Assembly: GCF_000026105.1 (NCBI RefSeq)
Contig: NC_008027.1
Span: 3,864,501 to 3,928,500 of the forward strand
DNA from: Pseudomonas entomophila L48
GTDB taxonomy: Bacteria; Pseudomonadota; Gammaproteobacteria; Pseudomonadales; Pseudomonadaceae
DNA: 64,000 bases
Direction: 5' to 3'
Shown: in pieces, positions 56,471-64,000 of the stretch
Position numbering within the stretch: the first letter of the stretch is position 1
Layout: each line of letters opens with the position of its first letter
Made by a program: the position numbers and the translations under genes
The notes under the pieces: generated by a model
Databases searched by the model: none
Told to the model about the DNA's origin: nothing
What the model saw: only the letters and a program-made list of their open reading frames with translations

Positions 56471-57636
56471 TACTTGCCCTCCGCAGCTTTGACAACTTGT
56501 TGAGCAGCGTCGGTCAGGCTGGTTGCCGCAATGATGTTCAAACCGCTTTCTGCCAGTACTTTAGCGCCCAGTTCGGCGTTGTTGCCTTCGAGGCGAACGA
56601 CGACCGGAACCTTGACGCCGACTTCTTTCACAGCGCCGATGATGCCTTCGGCAATCATGTCGCAGCGAACGATGCCGCCGAAGATGTTGACCAGGACGGC
56701 CGCGACATTGCTGTCGGACAGAATGATCTTGAACGCTTCGGTAACGCGCTCTTTGGTAGCGCCGCCGCCCACGTCGAGGAAGTTGGCTGGCTTGCCACCG
56801 TGCAGGTTGACGATGTCCATGGTACCCATGGCCAGGCCGGCACCGTTGACCATGCAGCCGATGTTGCCTTCGAGGGCAACGTAGTTCAGTTCGAACTTGG
56901 CGGCGTGGGCTTCACGGGCGTCGTCCTGCGACGGGTCGTGGAAGGTCTTCAGCTTAGGCTGACGGTACATGGCGTTGGCGTCGATGTTGATCTTGGCATC
57001 GAGGCAGTGCAGGTCGCCGTCGGCCTTGATCACCAGCGGGTTCACTTCCAGCAGGGCCAGGTCGTGATCCTTGAACAGCTTGGCCAGGCCTACGAAGATC
57101 TTGGCGAACTGTTGTACTTGCTTGCCTTCCAGACCCAGCTGGAACGCCAGTTCACGACCTTGGAACGGCTGAGCGCCGACCAGCGGATCGATGGTGGCCT
57201 TGAGGATCTTCTCAGGAGTCTCGTGAGCGACCTTCTCGATGTCCACGCCACCTTCGGTGGAAGCCATGAACACGATGCGGCGGCTCGAACGGTCCACTAC
57301 AGCGCCCAGGTACAGCTCTTTGGCGATGTCAGTGCAGGATTCGACCAGGATCTTGGAAACTGGCTGACCATTGGCGTCGGTCTGGTAGGTTACCAGGTTC
57401 TTGCCCAGCCACTGTGCAGCGAACGCCTTGGCGTCTTCCTTGCTGCGAACCAGCTTTACGCCGCCCGCTTTACCGCGACCACCGGCGTGGACCTGGGCTT
57501 TGACGACCCACTCCGAACCGCCGATCTTGTCGCAGGCTTCTGCCGCTTGCTCAGGGGTATCGACTGCGAAACCCTTGGAAACTGGCAGGCCGTATTCAGC
57601 GAACAGCTGCTTACCCTGATACTCGTGAAGATTCAT
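56470..57636 (-). CDS. sucC: succinyl-CoA synthetase, beta subunit
   Basis: A 388-residue subunit with the ATP-grasp fold. [20 protein letters not shown] is the N-terminal signature. [19 protein letters not shown] is the nucleotide loop and [13 protein letters not shown] is the CoA-domain motif. It is coupled to sucD. A 172-base gap (57637-57808) with small dyads and no gene separates it from lpd; a further promoter there is possible. Confidence 0.98.
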   Translation of the reverse strand: MNLHEYQGKQLFAEYGLPVSKGFAVDTPEQAAEACDKIGGSEWVVKAQVHAGGRGKAGGVKLVRSKEDAKAFAAQWLGKNLVTYQTDANGQPVSKILVESCTDIAKELYLGAVVDRSSRRIVFMASTEGGVDIEKVAHETPEKILKATIDPLVGAQPFQGRELAFQLGLEGKQVQQFAKIFVGLAKLFKDHDLALLEVNPLVIKADGDLHCLDAKINIDANAMYRQPKLKTFHDPSQDDAREAHAAKFELNYVALEGNIGCMVNGAGLAMGTMDIVNLHGGKPANFLDVGGGATKERVTEAFKIILSDSNVAAVLVNIFGGIVRCDMIAEGIIGAVKEVGVKVPVVVRLEGNNAELGAKVLAESGLNIIAATSLTDAAQQVVKAAEGK

Positions 57637-57808
57637 GCTTTTTACCGTCTTCGTTAGGTACTGCGCTTCGGCGCTGCGCCATTACTGGCGCCGCACCACC
57701 TGTGACCGTTGACCCCGGGTTTTCCCGTGTGATCCGGTCCGGCGGACGTTCCGCGGTGAGTCTTGCACGCAAGACCCACGACGGGCAGACCGCCGTGGTT
57801 TCTTATAA

Positions 57809-59269
<1,461 letters not shown>

Positions 59270-59278
59270 CTACGAGCG

Positions 59279-59330
59279 GCAAGCCGCCAGGCGCACGTGC
59301 TTCGGGAGAAGCGCGGCGCCCGCGGCTTGC
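59279..59330. repeat. inverted repeat between sucB and lpdG
   Basis: GCAAGCCGC (59279-59287) faces GCGGCTTGC (59322-59330) in the 93-base gap between sucB and lpdG. Next to it AGCTTCAAGCT is a smaller dyad. This kind of AGCTTCAAGCT-containing repeat is seen elsewhere in Pseudomonas genomes as I recall. It may trim or stabilise the operon mRNA. Confidence 0.6.
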
Positions 59331-59338
59331 GCTGCGAT

Positions 59339-60556
59339 TTAGATGTCCAGCAGCAGGCGAGACGGATCTTCCAGCAGGTTCTTGATGGTCACCAGGAAGG
59401 TTACCGCTTCCTTGCCGTCGATCAGGCGGTGGTCGTAGGACAGCGCCAGGTACATCATCGGGCGGATCACCACTTGGCCATTGATGGCCATCGGGCGCTG
59501 GATGATGTTGTGCATACCCAGGATCGCGGCCTGCGGCGGGTTGACGATCGGGGTCGACATCATCGAGCCGAAGGTACCACCGTTGGTGATGGTGAAGGTA
59601 CCGCCAGTCATCTCTTCGATGGCCAGCTTGCCGTCACGGGCCTTCTTGCCGAAGGTGGCGATGCCGTTCTCGATCTCGGCCAGCGACATCGATTCGGCGT
59701 TGCGCAGTACCGGAACCACCAGGCCGCGGTCGCTGGAAACAGCGACGCCGACGTCAGCGAAACCGTGGTAGACGATGTCGTTGCCGTCGATCGAGGCGTT
59801 GACCGCCGGGAAGCGCTTCAGCGCTTCGGTGGCCGCCTTGACGAAGAACGACATGAAGCCCAGGCGCACGCCGTTGTGGGTCTTCTCGAACAGGTCCTTG
59901 TACTTCGAACGCAGGGCCATGACTTCGGTCATGTCGACTTCGTTGAAGGTGGTCAGCATGGCCATGTTCGACTGGGCTTCGACCAGACGCTCGGCGATCT
60001 TGGCGCGCAGACGAGTCATCGGTACGCGCTTCTCGGTGCGGTCGCCAGCGGCAACGACAACCGGAGCGGCGGCAGCAGCGGCAGGCTTGGCGGCCGGAGC
60101 AGGTGCCGATTTCTTGTTGGCGACAGCAGCGACGACGTCTTCCTTGGTGATGCGACCGCCCTTGCCGGTGCCGGCAACGGTAGCCAGGTCGATACCGTTC
60201 TCTTCAGCCAGCTTGCGCGCGGCTGGAGCGGCGACCGGGTCGTCTTCGCCAGCGTCGGCGGCAGCGGCAGCCGGCGCAGCAGCGGCCGGAGCGGCCGCAG
60301 GAGCCGCGGCGGCGGCGCCACCTTCAACGATCGAGCCCAGGACTTCGTCGGACAGGACGGTGTCGCCCTCGCCCTTGACGATGGCGCCCAGCACGCCGTC
60401 GGCGGTGGCCAGGACTTCCAGGACGACCTTGTCGGTCTCGATGTCGACGATCAGCTCGTCACGCTTGACGGCGTCGCCCGGCTGCTTGTGCCAGGTGGCA
60501 ACGGTGCCATCGGCAACCGATTCCGGGAAGGTTGGGGCTTTGATCTCGATAGCCAT
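59339..60556 (-). CDS. sucB: dihydrolipoyllysine succinyltransferase (E2o)
   Basis: A 405-residue E2. The lipoyl domain has [14 protein letters not shown] with the lipoylated lysine in ETDKV. An Ala/Pro-rich linker leads to the peripheral-subunit-binding domain ([28 protein letters not shown]), and the catalytic domain ends with [17 protein letters not shown]. It transfers the succinyl group to CoA. It starts 42 bases after sucA ends. Confidence 0.98.
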
Positions 60557-60598
60557 TATCTGTGTTTCCTTAAATTCGGTTTCAGGTGCGCGAAGGCG

Positions 60599-63430
60599 TT
60601 AGACAGTGAACGCGTCTTGCAGCAGTTTTTCCTGCTGTTCGGCGTGCTTCGATGCGTAACCACAGGCTGGCGCGGCGGAAGCGTCGCGGCCGGCGTATTC
60701 CAGGACCAGCGCCTTGTTGTGGCGGCCCAGGATACGGCGCATGTGGTGCTGGCTGCTGTACCAGGCGCCCTGGTTCATCGGCTCTTCCTGACACCAGACC
60801 GCATGCTTGAGGTTGGTGTACGGGGCGAGGATTTCGACCAGGTCGTCCTCAGGGAACGGATACAGCTGCTCGATACGCACGATGGCGATGTCTTCGCGGC
60901 CTTCGGCACGGCGTTTTTCCAGCAGGTCGTAGTAGACCTTGCCGCTGGCCAGCACCAGGCGCTCGACCTTGGCCGGATCCAGGGTGTCGATTTCCGGGAT
61001 CACGGTCTGGAACGAGCCTTCGGCCAAGTCTTCCAAGGTCGAGATGGCCAGCTTGTGGCGCAGCAGCGACTTCGGTGTCAGCACGACCAGCGGCTTGCGC
61101 AGTGGGCGGATCACCTGGCGACGCAGCAGGTGGTAGATCTGTGCCGGGGTGGTCGGTACGCAAACCTGGATGTTGTGCTCGGCGCACAGTTGCAGGTAAC
61201 GCTCCAGACGTGCGGAGGAGTGCTCCGGCCCCTGCCCTTCATAACCGTGCGGCAGCAGCATGGTCAGACCGCACAGACGGCCCCACTTGTGCTCGCCGCT
61301 GGTGATGAACTGGTCGATCACCACTTGCGCACCGTTGGCGAAGTCGCCGAACTGGGCTTCCCAGATCACCAGCGCGTTCGGCGTGGTGGTGGAGTAGCCG
61401 TATTCGAAGGCCAGTACCGCTTCCTCGGACAGGAACGAATCGTACAGGTCGAAACGTGGCTGGCCTGGGAACAGGTTCTGCAGCGGGATGTAGGTGCTGG
61501 CGTCCTTCTGGTTGTGCAGCACCGCGTGACGGTGCGAGAAGGTGCCACGGCCGATGTCCTGGCCGGTCATGCGGATCGGGTGACCTTCGAACTGCAGCGT
61601 GGCGTAGGCCATGGTCTCCGCGTAACCCCAGTTGATCGGCAAGCCACCGGCCTGCATCTTCTGGCGGTCTTCGTAGATCTTCGCCACCTGGCGCTGGACG
61701 ACGAAGCCTTCCGGCAGTTCCAGCAGCTTGGCCGAGAGGTCCTGAAGGGTCTTGAGGTCGAAGCGGGTGTCGTGGCGCGCGGTCCAGGCGTGACCCAGGT
61801 ACGGACGCCAGTCGACGAACAGCTCGCGGTTGGGTTCCTTGACCAGGCTCTTCACTACGTGCAGGCCGTTGTCCAGCGCGTTGCGGTACTCGTCGATCTT
61901 GGCCTGGGCGCGCTCGGCATCGATGCGACCGGCCTGGATCAGCGCGTCGGCGTACAGCTCGCGGGTGGTGCGCTGCTTGCTGATCTGCTGGTACATCAGC
62001 GGCTGGGTGCCGTTGGGTTCGTCGGCCTCGTTGTGGCCGCGACGACGGTAGCAGACCAGGTCGATGACCACGTCACGCTTGAACTGCATGCGGTAGTCGA
62101 CGGCCAGCTGGGTGACGAACAGCACCGCTTCCGGATCGTCGCCGTTCACGTGCAGGATCGGCGCCTGGATCATCTTGGCGACGTCGGTGGCGTACTCGGT
62201 GGAGCGCGCGTCCAACGGGTTGCTGATGGTGAAACCGACTTGGTTGTTGATCACGATGTGCACGGTGCCGCCGGTCTTGAAACCGCGGGTCTGCGACATC
62301 TGGAAGGTTTCCATGACCACGCCCTGGCCGGCGAACGCAGCGTCACCGTGGATCGAGATCGGCAGGACCTTGTCACCCACGGTGTCGTTGCGACGGTCCT
62401 GACGGGCGCGAACCGAACCTTCCACCACTGGCGAGACGATTTCCAGGTGGGAGGGGTTGAACGCCATGGCCAGGTGAACTTCGCCACCGGGGGTCATCAC
62501 GTTGGAGGAGAAGCCCTGGTGATACTTCACGTCACCGGAGCCCAGCTCATTCATCTTCTTGCCTTCGAACTCGTCGAACAGCTCGCGCGGGTTCTTGCCG
62601 AAGGTGTTGACGAGCACGTTCAGGCGGCCACGGTGGGCCATGCCGATCACGACTTCCTTGGTGCCGTAGGAGCCGGAGCGCTGGATCATTTCGTCCAGCA
62701 TCGGGATCAGGCTTTCGCCCCCCTCCAGACCGAAGCGCTTGGTGCCTGGGTACTTGGTGCCCAGGTACTTCTCCAGGCCCTCACCGGCCGTGACGCGCTC
62801 GAGCAGATGGGTCTGCACATCGGCGGAGAATTCCGGACGGCCACGCACGCTTTCCAGGCGCTGCTGGAACCAGCTGCGCTGCTCGGAATCGACGATGTGG
62901 GTGAACTCGGCGCCAATGGTGCGACAATATGTCTTCTGCAGCGCTTCGAAGATTTCGCGTAGGCTCGCTTCCTCTTTGCCGATGAACAGGTCGCCGGCAC
63001 GGAAGGTCGTATCAAGATCGGCATTGGTCAAGCCGTAGTGATTGATCGACAGGTCTACAGGCGCAGGACGCTGCCACAACCCCAACGGGTCGAGCTTGGC
63101 AGCCTGATGGCCGCGCATACGATAGGCCTGGATCAGTCGCAGCACTTCAACCTGCTTCTTCTCGTGTTCACTGCTCACGCTCCCGGCGGAAACCGGTTGG
63201 GCGCGGCGCTGGTTCTTTGCCAGCAGTACGAAATGGTCGCGGATCGTCGAGTGCGATACATCGGTAGCGGTGCTGCCGTCGGCGGGCAACTTCTGGAAGT
63301 AAGTGCGCCACTCTTCTGGCACAGCGTTAGGGTCGTGCAGGTAGAGCTCATAAAGCTCTTCCACATATGCAGCGTTACCACCTGAAAGGTGGGCGCTATC
63401 CCACATGCGCTGCATCACGCTTTCTTGCAT
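60599..63430 (-). CDS. sucA: 2-oxoglutarate dehydrogenase E1 component
   Basis: A 943-residue thiamine diphosphate enzyme that decarboxylates 2-oxoglutarate. The N-terminal helix FLSGGNAAYVEELY-like region (HLSGGNAAYVEELYELYLHD) contacts E2/E3. SIHGDAAFAGQGVVMETFQM and INNQVGFT hold the cofactor motif. QFGDFANGAQVVIDQFI and LLPHGYEGQGPEHSSARLER are later signatures. The ATG at 63430 follows GAGGGTGACC. It heads the suc operon on this strand; sdhB lies upstream. Confidence 0.98.
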   Translation of the reverse strand: MQESVMQRMWDSAHLSGGNAAYVEELYELYLHDPNAVPEEWRTYFQKLPADGSTATDVSHSTIRDHFVLLAKNQRRAQPVSAGSVSSEHEKKQVEVLRLIQAYRMRGHQAAKLDPLGLWQRPAPVDLSINHYGLTNADLDTTFRAGDLFIGKEEASLREIFEALQKTYCRTIGAEFTHIVDSEQRSWFQQRLESVRGRPEFSADVQTHLLERVTAGEGLEKYLGTKYPGTKRFGLEGGESLIPMLDEMIQRSGSYGTKEVVIGMAHRGRLNVLVNTFGKNPRELFDEFEGKKMNELGSGDVKYHQGFSSNVMTPGGEVHLAMAFNPSHLEIVSPVVEGSVRARQDRRNDTVGDKVLPISIHGDAAFAGQGVVMETFQMSQTRGFKTGGTVHIVINNQVGFTISNPLDARSTEYATDVAKMIQAPILHVNGDDPEAVLFVTQLAVDYRMQFKRDVVIDLVCYRRRGHNEADEPNGTQPLMYQQISKQRTTRELYADALIQAGRIDAERAQAKIDEYRNALDNGLHVVKSLVKEPNRELFVDWRPYLGHAWTARHDTRFDLKTLQDLSAKLLELPEGFVVQRQVAKIYEDRQKMQAGGLPINWGYAETMAYATLQFEGHPIRMTGQDIGRGTFSHRHAVLHNQKDASTYIPLQNLFPGQPRFDLYDSFLSEEAVLAFEYGYSTTTPNALVIWEAQFGDFANGAQVVIDQFITSGEHKWGRLCGLTMLLPHGYEGQGPEHSSARLERYLQLCAEHNIQVCVPTTPAQIYHLLRRQVIRPLRKPLVVLTPKSLLRHKLAISTLEDLAEGSFQTVIPEIDTLDPAKVERLVLASGKVYYDLLEKRRAEGREDIAIVRIEQLYPFPEDDLVEILAPYTNLKHAVWCQEEPMNQGAWYSSQHHMRRILGRHNKALVLEYAGRDASAAPACGYASKHAEQQEKLLQDAFTV

Positions 63431-63674
63431 GCTTGGTCACCCTCGGTTAGGGGACTGATCGGCGAGAGCCACAGCAAACCTGGAAAAGTCCGAACACAGC
63501 GACTGAACCACGCCACCTGGATCCTGCTGATTTTCCGGGTACCAGCCCGGAAGCCCCTGCTGGTCTCATATCTTCATAGGTAATGAGCGCGGGCTTTGTG
63601 GGCCCTTGCTCGGGTTTTACCGCAGTGCGGACTCAGCGCCCGCACCTCGGCTTACTGCAGGTACAACGTTTGAA

Positions 63675-64000
63675 TCAGGTGCCGCTTTGCAGCAGCATGT
63701 TACGTACGTGGCCGATTGCCTTGGTCGGGTTCAGACCCTTCGGGCAGACGTTCACGCAGTTCATGATCCCGCGGCAGCGGAATACGCTGAACGGGTCATC
63801 CAGGGACGCCAGGCGCTCCTGGGTCTTGGTGTCACGGCTGTCGGCCAGGAAACGATAGGCCTGCAGCAAGGCGGCGGGGCCCAGGAACTTGTCCGGGTTC
63901 CACCAGAACGATGGGCAGGAGGTCGAGCAGCAGGCGCACAGGATGCACTCGTACAGACCGTCCAGCTTGTCGCGATCTTCCGGCGACTGCAGACGCTCGA
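63675..64000 (-). CDS. sdhB: succinate dehydrogenase iron-sulfur subunit, C-terminal part
   Basis: This is the last roughly 108 residues of SdhB; the 5' part lies beyond the right edge. [20 protein letters not shown] and [19 protein letters not shown] hold the cysteines of the 4Fe-4S and 3Fe-4S clusters. SdhB carries electrons from the flavoprotein SdhA to ubiquinone. The stop at 63675 is followed by a 244-base gap (63431-63674) to sucA, in which I see no gene. Confidence 0.96.
   Translation of the reverse strand, partial: ERLQSPEDRDKLDGLYECILCACCSTSCPSFWWNPDKFLGPAALLQAYRFLADSRDTKTQERLASLDDPFSVFRCRGIMNCVNVCPKGLNPTKAIGHVRNMLLQSGT

Overview
This window is a piece of a Pseudomonas chromosome, most likely from the P. 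putida group. The evidence is the GC-rich coding, the many short inverted repeats of the REP type (core GCCGGCAAGCCGGC, ending in CTCCTAC), and gene order. Reading from the right edge, the order sdhB, sucA, sucB, lpd, sucC, sucD, brnQ/braB, htpG, fabB/fabA, a hybrid kinase, gpsA, two hydrolases, kdpFABCDE is the order I recall for P. aeruginosa PAO1 (roughly PA1584 to PA1637). The right two thirds are therefore conserved core chromosome; the left third is more variable. All names come from reading translated sequence and motifs by eye. No database search was run.

Layout. Positions 1-5.3 kb hold a LuxR-type regulator, an unrecognised 239-residue protein, a TonB-dependent siderophore receptor and an FAD-dependent oxidoreductase. 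Positions 5.35-15.9 kb are a type VI secretion (T6SS) accessory island read on the minus strand: hcp, vgrG, a 1595-residue Rhs polymorphic toxin, then a string of small, AT-rich, mostly membrane-protein genes that look like immunity genes in various states of decay. Positions 16.2-21.8 kb carry a low-molecular-weight tyrosine phosphatase with a coupled 64-residue partner, a cytosine deaminase-like amidohydrolase, the cyanate genes cynS and cynT with divergent cynR, a small hypothetical gene and a LysR regulator. Positions 22.0-31.2 kb carry lysA and the kdpFABCDE potassium-uptake operon. Positions 31.4-37.5 kb are a minus-strand series (AI-2E family permease, DUF4892 protein, two alpha/beta hydrolases, an unknown, sixA, DUF4389 protein, gpsA).

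Positions 37.7-42.65 kb hold a tightly overlapped operon of TonB-dependent receptor, periplasmic binding protein and hybrid histidine kinase, apparently one sensory module. Next come fabA-fabB with a strong terminator, a chemotaxis receptor, an exported amidohydrolase, a pirin, a dienelactone hydrolase-like protein, htpG, two overlapping PaaI-type thioesterases, a small lipoprotein, a DUF599 protein, brnQ, and the 2-oxoglutarate dehydrogenase / succinyl-CoA synthetase operon leading into sdhB, which is cut by the window edge.

Most interesting points. (1) The Rhs tip (last 160 residues) matches no toxin I recognise and is followed by a multi-pass membrane protein, the likely immunity protein. 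(2) Downstream lie a 115-residue paralogue of that immunity protein, a two-helix membrane gene broken by one base in an A6 run, a remnant coupled to it by TGATG and cut off by an inverted-repeat-bounded element, and a DUF6714-like gene. This reads as an eroding immunity array. (3) The receptor / binding protein / hybrid kinase operon next to fabA has no obvious described ligand. (4) Two long near-identical palindromes at 18.06 and 55.40 kb carry matching changes in both arms. (5) A perfect 22-bp palindrome sits between lysR-like and lysA. No tRNA, rRNA, CRISPR array, integrase or intact transposase gene was seen.
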